From assembly GCF_006442205.1 (NCBI RefSeq), contig NZ_VFVR01000001.1, positions 930,001 through 994,000 on the forward strand: a DNA stretch of 64,000 bases, given 5' to 3'. Positions 52,091 through 60,857 of this stretch are shown piece after piece; position 1 is the stretch's first letter; each line of letters opens with the position of its first letter. The notes below the pieces were generated by a model. That model had not been told where the DNA came from. It saw only the letters and a program-made list of their open reading frames with translations, and made no database searches. The DNA is from Mesorhizobium sp. B2-3-12 (lineage in GTDB: Bacteria > Pseudomonadota > Alphaproteobacteria > Rhizobiales > Rhizobiaceae). A program made the position numbers and the translations under genes.

Positions 52091-53218
52091 CTACTGGTTT
52101 TCCTTGGTCTGCCCCATGATTTCCTGGGCGCTGAAATTGATGCCGCAGGTCGGGAAGGAGTTGCCGACGAAGAAATTGTCGGACTCCTTGGGGAAGTAAT
52201 CCGTGCCTTCCTTCATATCCGGATCCGTGGCGACGGCCAGAGGCAGCTTCACCTCCTGCGGCACCACCTCGCCTTCGAGTGCCGCGATCGCCGTCTTGAT
52301 GGCGACGGCGACCTGGGCCGGACCCGAGCCGGCGGAGGTGCATTTCAGGCCATCGGCCGAATGCGCCGCGCAGAACTTGCGGAAGCCGTTTTCGGTCTCG
52401 CCGCCGAACGGCACGAACGGATGCTTGGCGTCCATCATCGCCTGCACGATGCCGGTGTCGCCGCCCTGGCCGGTGATGCCGTCGAACGGACCGTTGGTGG
52501 CGATCGCATCGGCGGTCACTTTCTGCGCCACGCCGTCATCCCACTTGCCGGCGACTTCGGTCACGTCCCACTTCTTGCCCGAGGCGTCGAACACCTCATG
52601 GATGCCGTTGTGGCGATCGGTGTCGACGGAGGTGCCGGCGACGCCGCGCACTTCCAGGATCTTGCCGCCGTTCGGGATCTTCTCGACCAGCCATTTGGCC
52701 CACAATTCGCCAAGTCCCTTCTGGTCGACATTGACGTTGATGGCGTCCTTGGTATCCAGGATGTTGTCGAAGGCGACCAGCACGATCCCGGCTTCCTTGG
52801 CGCGCTTGATGACCGGACCGAAGGCGGTCGGGTTCTGCGCATCGGTGACGATGGCGTCATAGCCGGAATCGATGAAGTTGTTGATCGCGGAGATCTGCGC
52901 CGGCACGTCCTCGCCGGTCGAGACGACCTTGAATTCCTTGATCTTTGCCTTCACGTCGGGCTGCGACGCATAGGCCTTGGCCGTCTGCACCATCTGGATG
53001 CGCCAGGTGTTGGCGATATAGCCATTGGCGAAGGCGATGCGGTACGGGCCTTCCTTCTTGGGGAATTTGAAGAACTTGGTGTCCGCGCTCCAGGGCGCGA
53101 AGCAGTCGGCCTGGGCGGCGGGGCCGGAGACGATCTCCGGGCCGGCGGCCATGGCGGCCGAGTTGAGCATGACGAAGGCGCTGGCGGCAACGATGCCACC
53201 GACAAGTGACTTGATCAT
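52091..53218 (-). CDS. Sugar ABC transporter substrate-binding protein
   Basis: A 375-residue type I periplasmic binding protein. The signal peptide is about MIKSLVGGIVAASAFVML to AAMAA. Family landmarks are YRIAFANGYIANTWRIQMVQTAKA, ISAINNFIDSGYDAIVTDAQNP and GKILEVRGVAGTSVDTDRHNG. It is the promoter-proximal gene of SBP-ATPase-permease-permease-gntK. GGGAGG precedes the ATG. A LacI-type operator lies about 250 bp upstream. The ligand is not predictable from sequence, though the gntK linkage suggests a gluconate-related compound. Confidence 0.92.
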   Translation of the reverse strand: MIKSLVGGIVAASAFVMLNSAAMAAGPEIVSGPAAQADCFAPWSADTKFFKFPKKEGPYRIAFANGYIANTWRIQMVQTAKAYASQPDVKAKIKEFKVVSTGEDVPAQISAINNFIDSGYDAIVTDAQNPTAFGPVIKRAKEAGIVLVAFDNILDTKDAINVNVDQKGLGELWAKWLVEKIPNGGKILEVRGVAGTSVDTDRHNGIHEVFDASGKKWDVTEVAGKWDDGVAQKVTADAIATNGPFDGITGQGGDTGIVQAMMDAKHPFVPFGGETENGFRKFCAAHSADGLKCTSAGSGPAQVAVAIKTAIAALEGEVVPQEVKLPLAVATDPDMKEGTDYFPKESDNFFVGNSFPTCGINFSAQEIMGQTKENQ

Positions 53219-53526
53219 CGATAATCCTCCCGATTGCAGTTCCGATTTGTCGGTTCAGTTTTATGCAATTTCGAGCTTCCGGCTGACACCTTCCGCCTTG
53301 CGCGGTCAGGCCTGCCTGATGCCGAAGACCTTCCTGAATCCCTCCCCTTGCAGGCTCCTTCGGTCGGGGAAAAGCTATCATATTATACATAATAAACAAG
53401 CATGAGCTGTTGCTTATGTATAATAAACAAGTTCACCATTTCGGTGACGAAGCCTCCCAGGGAAAAATGGTAGCGCTACCATGACGTTGTGTAAAGCGCC
53501 ATTCGCGGGTGTTCTCGAAACCGTGT
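53219..53526. other. Control region of the SBP-gntK operon
   Basis: This 308-bp gap has no gene. It holds an AT-rich repeated element at about 53378-53432 (two copies of ATAATAAACAAG, and inverted ATTATACATAA / TTATGTATAAT) and the LacI-type operator at 53467-53482 next to the lacI-like stop codon. Confidence 0.7.
53467..53482. promoter_or_regulatory. LacI-family operator
   Basis: ATGGTAGCGCTACCAT is a perfect 16-bp palindrome with the central GCGC and TGGTA arms typical of LacI/GntR-family operators. It lies between the adjacent LacI-type gene and the transporter operon it presumably controls. Confidence 0.75.
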
Positions 53527-54555
53527 TCAACGTGCCGTGCTCTCGCGGCGCTTGAGCTCGAAGCCGAGGTCGACGACACGCTCCCGCGGCCGATCACCGG
53601 AGATTGCCGCCAGCGCCATCGCCACCGCGCGCCTGCCGATTTCATAGCGGTGAGTGCGGATGCTGGTGATCGAGGGAAAGGCCACCTGCATCATGTCGAG
53701 ATCGTTGAAGCCGACAATGCCGATGGTCTTCGGCACGTCGATCGAGGCGCGATGGCATTCGAACAGCACGCCGAGCGCGATGTCGTCATTGTTGCAGAAC
53801 ACGCCGTCCAGCGTCGGCATCTTGGCCAGGGCATCGCGGAACAGCTCGCGGCCAAGCGGCACGCTGGAAAGCACCGGCGTGGTTGTGATCAGGCGTGGGT
53901 CCGAAAGGCCGGCCTTCTCCATCGCCACCCGGTAGCCGGCGAGGCGCCGCTGCGAGCGCGGGTCCATGCGCGCACCGATGAAACCGATCCGGCGATACCC
54001 CGCCTCGATCAGGTGCTCGGTCGCCGTCCTGCCGCCGTCGAGATGCGAGAAGCCGACCATCATGTCGACGGGATCGGGCCCGGTCTCCATCACCTGGACC
54101 ACCGGGCAACCGGCATTCTCCAACAGTTTTCGCGAGGTGGGTGTCTGGTCGATGCCGGCAACGATCAGCGCTGCCGGCCGCTGGGAGCCAAACAGCTGCA
54201 GCAGCCGCTCTTCCTCAAGTCCGGAATAGTGCGTGTTGCCGAGCTGGATGCGGAACGGGCTGTCCGACAAGCTGTCATAGATGCCACGCACCACCTCGGC
54301 GAATACGTTGTTGGTCAGCGACGGCACCAGCACGCCGAATACTTCCGCCCGCGCCGACGCCAGCGCCCGAGCATTGGGGTCCGGCACATAGCCGAGCTCG
54401 TCGACGGCGGCCTGGATCTGACGGCGCAGCTCCTCTGAAACGCGCGCCGGGTCGCGCAGCGCGCGTGAAACGGTGATGGCGCCGACGCCGGCCTTGCGCG
54501 CCACATCCGACAGGGTCGGGCGGCCGCCGCCCCGGCGCGAACGTGGCTTGATCAA
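53527..54555 (-). CDS. LacI-family transcriptional regulator
   Basis: A 342-residue regulator. The N-terminal helix-turn-helix (TLSDVARKAGVGAITVSRALRDP) and hinge (YVPDPNARALAS) are followed by a periplasmic-binding-like ligand domain (VFGVLVPSLTNNVFAEVVRGIYD, GVFCNNDDIALGVLFEC). It resembles the GntR (gluconate repressor) branch. It lies upstream of and codirectional with the SBP-gntK operon, and a perfect palindromic operator follows its stop. Gluconate or its phosphate as inducer is an inference from the gntK linkage. Confidence 0.9.
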   Translation of the reverse strand: MIKPRSRRGGGRPTLSDVARKAGVGAITVSRALRDPARVSEELRRQIQAAVDELGYVPDPNARALASARAEVFGVLVPSLTNNVFAEVVRGIYDSLSDSPFRIQLGNTHYSGLEEERLLQLFGSQRPAALIVAGIDQTPTSRKLLENAGCPVVQVMETGPDPVDMMVGFSHLDGGRTATEHLIEAGYRRIGFIGARMDPRSQRRLAGYRVAMEKAGLSDPRLITTTPVLSSVPLGRELFRDALAKMPTLDGVFCNNDDIALGVLFECHRASIDVPKTIGIVGFNDLDMMQVAFPSITSIRTHRYEIGRRAVAMALAAISGDRPRERVVDLGFELKRRESTAR

Positions 54556-54715
54556 GGCCTCGCCCCGTGCGCATGGCCATCGAGGCGCGTCCGCAATGCG
54601 ATCTTTCCAGCTGTCGCCATCTCACCGGCCTGTTGCCGCACCCATCGGCCCCTGGCGTCGCGCAGTGACTGCCTGTTGTCAAGGCGAGCCACCGAGTGGC
54701 AGTGCCTGGCCTTCC

Positions 54716-55945
54716 TCAGGCGGCGACGGCAGCGCTCTGCCTTGCCTTCCACATAAACAGCCCGATCGCCAGTATGTTCAAGAGGTTCCAGGCGATGCCG
54801 TTGAGGAACGCGGCGGCATACGAGCCCGTCAGGTCGTAGATCCAGCCCGACATCCAGCCGCCGATCGCCATGCCGAAAATCGTCGCCATCATGACGATAC
54901 CGATGCGCTGGCCGGCCTCCTTGGCGGGCAGGTATTCGCGCACGATGATCGCGTAGCAAGGCACGATGCCGCCCTGCGACAGGCCGAAGACCAGCGACAC
55001 GACATAGAGCGAGGCGAGCCCGTCGAACGGGATATAGAACAGCAGTGACAGGCATTGCAGCACCGAGCCGATGAGCAAGGTTTTGACACCGCCGATGCGG
55101 TCGGCGACAAAGCCCGACGCAAGCCGGCTGACGACGCCCGCCGCCATCATGATCGACAGCATGTCGGCGCCATGCGCCATGCCGTAGCCAAGGTCCATGC
55201 AATAGGCGACGATATGCACTTGCGGCATCGACATCGCCACGCAGCAGCCGAGGCCGGCAACGACCAGCAGCGCCTGCATTGCCGCCGGCGACATCGGCAT
55301 CGGCTGCACGGACCTGCTCCCGGGCGAGCCGGCGGTCGCCGCCGCTGGCGCGCCCCGCCGCAGCAACAGCACCAGCGGCACCATGGTGACCAAGCAGAAA
55401 ACGCCGATTGCCGCATAGGTGAAGCGCCAGCCTTCCGCCTTCATCAGCGTTGGCATGATGGTCGGCCAGATCGCGCCGGCAAGATAGTTGCCCGCGGCCG
55501 CCGCCGTTACGGCGACGCCGCGGCGGCGGTTGAACCAGTGCGAGATGTCGGCGATCAGCGGCCCGAAGATCACCGAGGTGCCGACGCCGATCAGCACTCC
55601 CTGGGCAAGGGTGAATTGCAGGATCGATGTCGACAGCGCGGCGAGCAGCAGGCCGGCGGAGAGCGCGACCGAAGAGATCAGCGCCGGAACCCAGTAGCCC
55701 ATGCGGTCGATGGCGCGGCCAACCAGCACATTGCCGGCGGCAAAGCCCACCATGGTCGCGGTGTAGGGCATGGAGGCTGCGGCGCGGTCGACGCCGAACT
55801 CGGCCTGTACCGCCGGCAGCACCACGACAACGGCCCACATGCCGACCGCGCCGATCGTCGCCAGCAGCATCGAGATGGCCAGGCGCATCCAGGCGTAGGA
55901 ACTGTCGATACCGGGACCGGGCCGGCTCAAGTCTCTTCGGGTCAA
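54716..55945 (-). CDS. MFS transporter (monocarboxylate/oxalate-formate-like)
   Basis: A 409-residue, 12-helix major facilitator. It has YTATMVGFAAGNVLVGRAIDRMG after helix 2 and SRLASGFVADRIGG in the second half; overall it resembles the monocarboxylate/oxalate-formate antiporter group. The start is TTG 55945 with AGGAAA upstream; an ATG at 55888 inside the first helix is less likely. It stands apart from the lacI gene (160-nt gap). Substrate unknown. Confidence 0.87.
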   Translation of the reverse strand: MTRRDLSRPGPGIDSSYAWMRLAISMLLATIGAVGMWAVVVVLPAVQAEFGVDRAAASMPYTATMVGFAAGNVLVGRAIDRMGYWVPALISSVALSAGLLLAALSTSILQFTLAQGVLIGVGTSVIFGPLIADISHWFNRRRGVAVTAAAAGNYLAGAIWPTIMPTLMKAEGWRFTYAAIGVFCLVTMVPLVLLLRRGAPAAATAGSPGSRSVQPMPMSPAAMQALLVVAGLGCCVAMSMPQVHIVAYCMDLGYGMAHGADMLSIMMAAGVVSRLASGFVADRIGGVKTLLIGSVLQCLSLLFYIPFDGLASLYVVSLVFGLSQGGIVPCYAIIVREYLPAKEAGQRIGIVMMATIFGMAIGGWMSGWIYDLTGSYAAAFLNGIAWNLLNILAIGLFMWKARQSAAVAA

Positions 55946-56115
55946 AGGCGTTTCCTGTCGGCGGCTTCAGCCGCTGCTGTTTTGGCCACTATCGACGCAT
56001 TCTCGGCGCACAGCAGCGCCACAGCGGGCAAATCCGTGGCTCCAGGCCGACAAGGATGCGGGAACCGACCCCAATATGCGGAGTTTCCAATCAACAACCG
56101 CAAAGGAGTCCAGCC

Positions 56116-56406
56116 ATGACCGCCACCAAGCAGAAATGGTCGGCCGAGGTGACCGAGCACAGCGATGCGATGGATCTCGAGGAGCACGTCTTCGAATCCG
56201 ACGACGCCAGGAAGATCGCCGCCTCGCTCAAGCGGTCGGCCGAACACAGCCACCGCCGCAAGGCCGAGCCGTTCCAGTCCGCCATGTCGATGCTGAATTT
56301 CTACATCAACCGGGCCGGCAAGAACCTGCCCGCGGCGCGCAAGAAGGTCCTCGAGGACGCCAAGGACGAACTGCGCGAAGCATTCGGGCGGCCAAAGGAG
56401 GATTAG
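56116..56406 (+). CDS. DUF3175 protein
   Basis: A 96-residue, highly charged protein that I recognise as DUF3175 from KWSAEVTEHSDAMDLEEHVF and SAMSMLNFYINRAGKNLP. The function of the family is unknown; members occur alone in many Proteobacteria. A clear AAGGAG precedes the ATG. It is divergent from the MFS gene and converges on an SRPBCC gene. Confidence 0.85.
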   Translation: MTATKQKWSAEVTEHSDAMDLEEHVFESDDARKIAASLKRSAEHSHRRKAEPFQSAMSMLNFYINRAGKNLPAARKKVLEDAKDELREAFGRPKED

Positions 56407-56442
56407 CCGCCCTCGCCCGCCAATGGCTCCTGAACAGAGCGC

Positions 56443-56886
56443 CTATTGCTTGATATCTGGTTCGACGAGCTTGGCCAGGTTGCGCAACGATTCCTGCCAG
56501 CCGAGATAGCAGGCTTCCGCGGGAATGACGTCCGGAATGCCGGCCTGGATGATGTTCACTTCGGTGCCCACCGACACTTTCTTCAACGTCACGGTCACCT
56601 CGATCTCGCCGGGCAAATTGGGATCGTCGAACCTGTCGGTGTAGCGCAGGAGTTCTCCTGGAACGAGCTCGACATATTCGCCGCCGAACGAGTGGCTGTC
56701 GCTCGTGGTGAAGTTGCGGAACGACATCTTGAACGTGCCGCCGACCTTACCCTCGAAATGATGAACCGTGCAGGTGAAGCCGTTCGGCGGAAGCCATTTG
56801 GCAAGGGCGTCGGCTTCGAGAAACGCGCGGTAGACCTTCTCCGGGCTGGTGGTCAGAACGCGATGCAGACGAACGGTGCTGGGCAT
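56443..56886 (-). CDS. SRPBCC/AHSA1-family protein
   Basis: A 147-residue START-fold protein of the AHSA1 type. It has STVRLHRVLTTSPEKVYRAFLEADALAKWLPP, a glycine-rich strand with GGTFKMSFRNF, and a C-terminal helix (ACYLGWQESLRNLAKLV). Members bind hydrophobic ligands or assist stress responses; no specific role can be given. AAGGAG lies before ATG 56886; the longer upstream frame is not supported. Confidence 0.83.
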   Translation of the reverse strand: MPSTVRLHRVLTTSPEKVYRAFLEADALAKWLPPNGFTCTVHHFEGKVGGTFKMSFRNFTTSDSHSFGGEYVELVPGELLRYTDRFDDPNLPGEIEVTVTLKKVSVGTEVNIIQAGIPDVIPAEACYLGWQESLRNLAKLVEPDIKQ

Positions 56887-57043
56887 GTCGATACTCCTTC
56901 GTGGTTCCTCTTCGATATCCCAAGGACGCGTGCCACACGGCCGATCCGACACCGGCGTTTGAATTTTTTGACGGTGACGGCCCCGAATTGCGTCGAGCCT
57001 GCAGGGCGGGAACACCAGCGCCGATTGGCCGTGTCGCGGAAAT

Positions 57044-57820
57044 CTAGCGCGAACGGATGACGTTGTCGGTATTGGCCAAGAGCTTGCGCACGGCATTGCG
57101 CGCCGCGTCCGGCCGCTGCAGGCGGATGTTCTTTTCGATTGCCTCGTGCATCTTCTGAGCGAGCTGCAAATCGTCGAGTTCCCGGGTCGTGTAGGCAAAC
57201 AGGTGATCGAAGGCGGACTCGATCAGCACGCCGAGCGGCACCAGCAGGTCATTGCCGGAAGCACGCAGGATTGCGAGATGGAAGCGGGTGTCGGCGCGGG
57301 TCCGTTCCTGCAAGCTTTTCGCCTCGCCCATCTCCCGGCAGGCCTCGCTGATCTCCGCCATCTGCTCGTCGGTCCGCCGCATGGCGGCGAAGGCGGTCGC
57401 TTCCGGTTCGATGATGTGGCGGAACTCCTGCACCGTCTTCAGGAACACCTCTCGGTCGGGCGACGTCGCGTACCAGGCCAGCACATCGCGATCGAGCAGG
57501 TTCCAGCGCTCCTTCGGCTCGACCCAGCTGCCGATCTTGGGGCGCGATGCCAACAGGCTCTTGGCCATCAGCATCTTGATCGCCTCGCGCACCGCCGATC
57601 GGCTGACGCTGAAGGTCTCCGACCATTTGGCTTCATTGGGCAGGATGGTGCCGGGCGGATAGTCGCCGCGCACGATCCTCAGTCCAATCTCGCTGGCCAG
57701 CGAGGTGTGCACGCTGGAGCCGGGAATGCGCGCCGCGTCGGGCCGGCGAACACCGGCCTGGCGCTCGGCGGCCCCAGCCTTTCCAGGCGATTTTTCCTTG
57801 TTCGGCTTCGCGTCCCGCAT
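57044..57820 (-). CDS. GntR-family FCD regulator, paralogue 1
   Basis: A 258-residue FadR/GntR-type repressor of the DgoR-like branch. The winged helix (GDYPPGTILPNEAKWSETFSVSRSAVREAIKML) is followed by WNLLDRDVLAWY, diagnostic of this group, and an FCD domain with metal/ligand residues (FHLAILRASGND). It is nearly identical to the regulator at 59891-60673, about 2.8 kb away on the same strand. I start it at ATG 57820 (GGAG upstream) because it aligns with the paralogue. Its likely targets carry a shared ATTGTC...GACAAT operator. Confidence 0.9.
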   Translation of the reverse strand: MRDAKPNKEKSPGKAGAAERQAGVRRPDAARIPGSSVHTSLASEIGLRIVRGDYPPGTILPNEAKWSETFSVSRSAVREAIKMLMAKSLLASRPKIGSWVEPKERWNLLDRDVLAWYATSPDREVFLKTVQEFRHIIEPEATAFAAMRRTDEQMAEISEACREMGEAKSLQERTRADTRFHLAILRASGNDLLVPLGVLIESAFDHLFAYTTRELDDLQLAQKMHEAIEKNIRLQRPDAARNAVRKLLANTDNVIRSR

Positions 57821-57921
57821 GGACTCCAGAGAGGCCGGTTTAAGGAAGCTGTCAAGCGCGGCGCGGACCTTGGGCGGCAAAGCCCTGGGCTATGCACAAC
57901 CCAGCCGCGATTCGACCGCGC

Positions 57922-58818
57922 TCAGGCGGTCTTGACGTATTTGCGCCAGCTGTGCTCCGGCCGGAAACCGAGCTTGTCGCGCGCCTTGCGGTTCGACAGC
58001 AGCGTCTCGTATTCGCCGAGATCGGCCTTGACCGGCACGCCGGGATAGAACCGCTTCAACAGTTCAGCGGTCGGCAGATCGGATGAGGTGTCGTCATTGG
58101 CGGCGTTGAACACCTGATAGCCCAGCCCGTCCTTCTCGACGGCGCGCAGCGTGATCTGGCCAAGGTCGCGCGCGTCGATGTAGCTCCAGGCGATCCGTTT
58201 GCGAAACCCCGGGTCGGCGAACCATTTCGGAAACAGCGAATACTCATGCGGCTCGATGACGTTGCCGATGCGCAAGGCATAGATATCGGTGCCATTGCGC
58301 TGCGCGAATGCCCGCGCGGTCTTCTCGTTGACGACCTTGGACAGCGCATAACTGTCCATCGGATCGACGTCATACACCTCGTCCAACGGGAAATATTCGG
58401 GATCGCGCGGCTCGTTGGCGAACACCAGGCCGTAGGTCGTCTCGCTTGAAGCGATGATCACCTTGCGGATGCCGAGCTTCACCGCGGCCTCGATGACATT
58501 GTAGGTGCCCATCGCATTGATGCGGAACACTTCATTGTCGGGCGTGATCATGATGCGTGGAATGGCGGCGAAATGCACCACGGCGTCCACCGGCTGCGGC
58601 CGCAGCGACGGATCGAATTCGTGCAGGCCCATATAGCTCGACAGCGCGTTGAACACCTGGCCGCTGTCGGTGATGTCGGTGATCAGAGTGCGCACCTTGG
58701 GATTGTCGAGAGGCCTGGTGTCGATGTTGAGCACCTGGCAACCCTGCTCCACCAGATATTGCACGACATGCCGTCCAGCCTTGCCGCTGCCGCCGGTGAA
58801 CATGATCCGCTTCGTCAT
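57922..58818 (-). CDS. NAD-dependent epimerase/dehydratase-family protein
   Basis: A 298-residue extended SDR. The cofactor motif is GGSGKAG (near the N terminus); the active-site block has SSETTYG and YALSK, giving the YxxxK pair, and GNVIEPHEY. It resembles uronate/aldose dehydrogenases or epimerases of sugar catabolism, but the substrate is unknown. GGAG precedes ATG 58818. It is divergent from a beta-hydroxyacid dehydrogenase across a 119-bp region with a 13-bp palindrome. Confidence 0.88.
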   Translation of the reverse strand: MTKRIMFTGGSGKAGRHVVQYLVEQGCQVLNIDTRPLDNPKVRTLITDITDSGQVFNALSSYMGLHEFDPSLRPQPVDAVVHFAAIPRIMITPDNEVFRINAMGTYNVIEAAVKLGIRKVIIASSETTYGLVFANEPRDPEYFPLDEVYDVDPMDSYALSKVVNEKTARAFAQRNGTDIYALRIGNVIEPHEYSLFPKWFADPGFRKRIAWSYIDARDLGQITLRAVEKDGLGYQVFNAANDDTSSDLPTAELLKRFYPGVPVKADLGEYETLLSNRKARDKLGFRPEHSWRKYVKTA

Positions 58819-58852
58819 TGTGGTCTCCACGAAAGTCCTGGGATTTACGTCT

Positions 58853-58865
58853 ATTGTCAGACAAT
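58853..58865. promoter_or_regulatory. Probable GntR/FCD operator in the divergent dehydrogenase promoter
   Basis: ATTGTCAGACAAT is a perfect 13-bp dyad fitting the FadR-subfamily pattern TNGTNNNACNA. It lies 35 bp before the epimerase-like start and 73 bp before the opposite start. Similar sites recur at 62098-62110 and 62138-62152. Confidence 0.65.
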
Positions 58866-58937
58866 ATTGCTTTCCGCAACCGTCTATGGCTAAAACAGCG
58901 GCGACATTATCGATAATCGCAAAACAGGACAGACAGC

Positions 58938-59876
58938 ATGAACACCTCCGCCACCAGCGAGACAATCGGCTTTGTCGGCCTTGGCCTGATGGGTCACGGC
59001 ATCGCCAAGAACATCGTCGACAAGGGCTATTCCCTCACCTTCCTCGGCCGCAAGAACCGCAAACCGGCGGAGGATCTTCTGGGCCGGGGCGCTCGCGAGG
59101 CACCGACTTCCCGCGACGTGGCGGCGGCATCGGATATCATCTTCATCTGTGTCACCGGCTCGCGCGAGGTGGAGGCCATCATTCGCGGTCCCGGTGGCCT
59201 CAAGGAGGGCTTGAGGAAGGGTTCGGTCGTCGTCGACTGCTCGACCTCGGATCCGGTCTCGACGGTGGCGCTCGCGGCAGAACTCAAGGCGCTCGGCGTC
59301 GACTATGTCGACGCGCCGCTCAGCCGCACGCCGAAGGAGGCCTGGGAAGGCACGCTCGACGCCATGGTCGGCGCGCCCGACGCCGTCTTCGCCAGGGTCA
59401 AGCCGGTGATCGACACCTGGGCCGGCCGCATCGTCCATATCGGCGACACCGGCGACGGCCACCGCATGAAGCTGCTCAACAATTTCATCTCGCTGGGCTA
59501 CGCCGCCCTCTATTCCGAGGCATTGGCGCTGGCCGAGAAGGTCGGCATCTCGCCACCGCGCTTCGACAGCGTCATCCGCAACGGCCGCATGGATTGCGGC
59601 TTCTACCAGACTTTCATGCGCTGGACGCTGGAAGGTGACCGCGACGCCCACAAATTCACCATCGCCAATGCCTTCAAGGACCTGACCTATCTGGAATCGA
59701 TGGCGGGTGCGGCGGGCATTGCCAACCCGCTCGGCAACGCCACCAAGAACTCCTTCGCCGGCGCTCACGCAACCGGTCCGGCCGAGCAGTTCGTGCCGAT
59801 GCTGGCAACCCATATCGCCAAGGTGAACGGCGTCGATCTGATGCCGATGAAGGATGGCAAAAAGCAGACGATCTGA
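58938..59876 (+). CDS. Beta-hydroxyacid dehydrogenase (3-hydroxyisobutyrate dehydrogenase family)
   Basis: A 312-residue NAD(P)-dependent dehydrogenase. The Rossmann loop is GFVGLGLMGHGIAKN (about 11-25), the substrate loop VDCSTSDPVS and the catalytic Lys lies in HRMKLLNNF (about 177). Family members reduce or oxidise tartronate semialdehyde, threonate, 3-hydroxyisobutyrate or similar acids. Its location between two sugar-acid-type GntR regulators, opposite a sugar-nucleotide-fold dehydrogenase, points to sugar-acid catabolism. AGGA precedes the ATG. Confidence 0.9.
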   Translation: MNTSATSETIGFVGLGLMGHGIAKNIVDKGYSLTFLGRKNRKPAEDLLGRGAREAPTSRDVAAASDIIFICVTGSREVEAIIRGPGGLKEGLRKGSVVVDCSTSDPVSTVALAAELKALGVDYVDAPLSRTPKEAWEGTLDAMVGAPDAVFARVKPVIDTWAGRIVHIGDTGDGHRMKLLNNFISLGYAALYSEALALAEKVGISPPRFDSVIRNGRMDCGFYQTFMRWTLEGDRDAHKFTIANAFKDLTYLESMAGAAGIANPLGNATKNSFAGAHATGPAEQFVPMLATHIAKVNGVDLMPMKDGKKQTI

Positions 59877-59890
59877 GGGCTCGAACGGCT

Positions 59891-60673
59891 TTACCGCCGC
59901 GACCGCTCAATGACCTCGTCGGTGTTGGCGAGCAATTTGTGCACCGCGGCCCTGGCGGCGGCCGGCCGTTGCAGGCGGATGTTCTTTTCGATCGCCTCGT
60001 GCAGCGACTGGGCGCGCCGCTGGTCGCCGTGCTCGCGCGTAACGAAGACGAAGAGATGGTCGAGCGCCGATTCGATCAGCACACCGAGCGGCACCAGAAG
60101 ATCGTTTCCCGAGGCCCTGAGAATGGCGAGATGGAAACGTGTGTCGGCGCGCGTGCGCTCCTGCAGGTTCGTCGCCGTTCCCATCTCGCGGCAGGCCTGG
60201 CTGATCTCCGCCATCTGCTCGCCGTTGCGCCTTATGGCGGCGAAGGCGGACGCTTCCGGTTCGATGATGTGGCGGAACTCCTGCACGGTGCGCAGGAACA
60301 CTTCGCGGTCGGGCGAGGTCGCGTACCAGGCCAGCACGTCGCGGTCGAGCAGGTTCCAGCGTTCCCTGGGCTCGACCCAGCTGCCGATCTTGGGCCGCGA
60401 CGCAAGCAGGCTCTTGGCCATCAGCATCTTGATGGCCTCGCGCACCGCCGAGCGGCTGACGTTGAACGTTTCCGACCATTTGGCTTCATTGGGCAGGATG
60501 GTGCCCGGCGGATAGTCGCCACGGACGATCCTGAGGCCGATTTCGCCGGCCAGCGAGGCATGCACGCTCGATCCCGGGTTCCACGCCATTTCAGGCCGGC
60601 GAACAGTAGCGGCGGGCGGGCTGGGCGGCGCTTCGAGCCCAGCGGATCGCTTTCTAGATTTGTCGTCCGGCAT
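59891..60673 (-). CDS. GntR-family FCD regulator, paralogue 2
   Basis: A 260-residue regulator almost identical to the 57044-57820 protein through the DNA-binding and FCD domains (GSWVEP.ERWNLLDRDVLAWYATSPDREVFL, ADTRFHLAILRASGNDLLVPLGVLIES). The N-terminal 40 residues differ. I start it at ATG 60673 by alignment with the paralogue; the ribosome-binding site is weak and the frame extends upstream. It lies downstream of and codirectional with the sugar SBP gene and converges on the dehydrogenase gene. Confidence 0.88.
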   Translation of the reverse strand: MPDDKSRKRSAGLEAPPSPPAATVRRPEMAWNPGSSVHASLAGEIGLRIVRGDYPPGTILPNEAKWSETFNVSRSAVREAIKMLMAKSLLASRPKIGSWVEPRERWNLLDRDVLAWYATSPDREVFLRTVQEFRHIIEPEASAFAAIRRNGEQMAEISQACREMGTATNLQERTRADTRFHLAILRASGNDLLVPLGVLIESALDHLFVFVTREHGDQRRAQSLHEAIEKNIRLQRPAAARAAVHKLLANTDEVIERSRR

Positions 60674-60822
60674 CTTCGTTCCGGCGTCGGCGATCTTGTC
60701 TGGAAGCCGTCCGGATTGTCCGTGCCCGCCATTGTCCATGCCGAACGGCAAGACGCACGAGCCCGACAAGCCGGAGCCTCTGCCCCGACAATGCTGCCTG
60801 TCCTTGTCACTGAGGGAGTTGA

Positions 60823-60847
60823 CGGGGCGCCCGGAAAGGACGCCCCG
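60823..60847 (-). terminator. Stem-loop after the second sugar SBP gene
   Basis: Arms CGGGGCG and CGCCCCG (7 bp) lie just past the SBP stop. This is the third SBP gene in the window followed by such a hairpin. Confidence 0.5.
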
Positions 60848-60857
60848 GTATCGCAAG

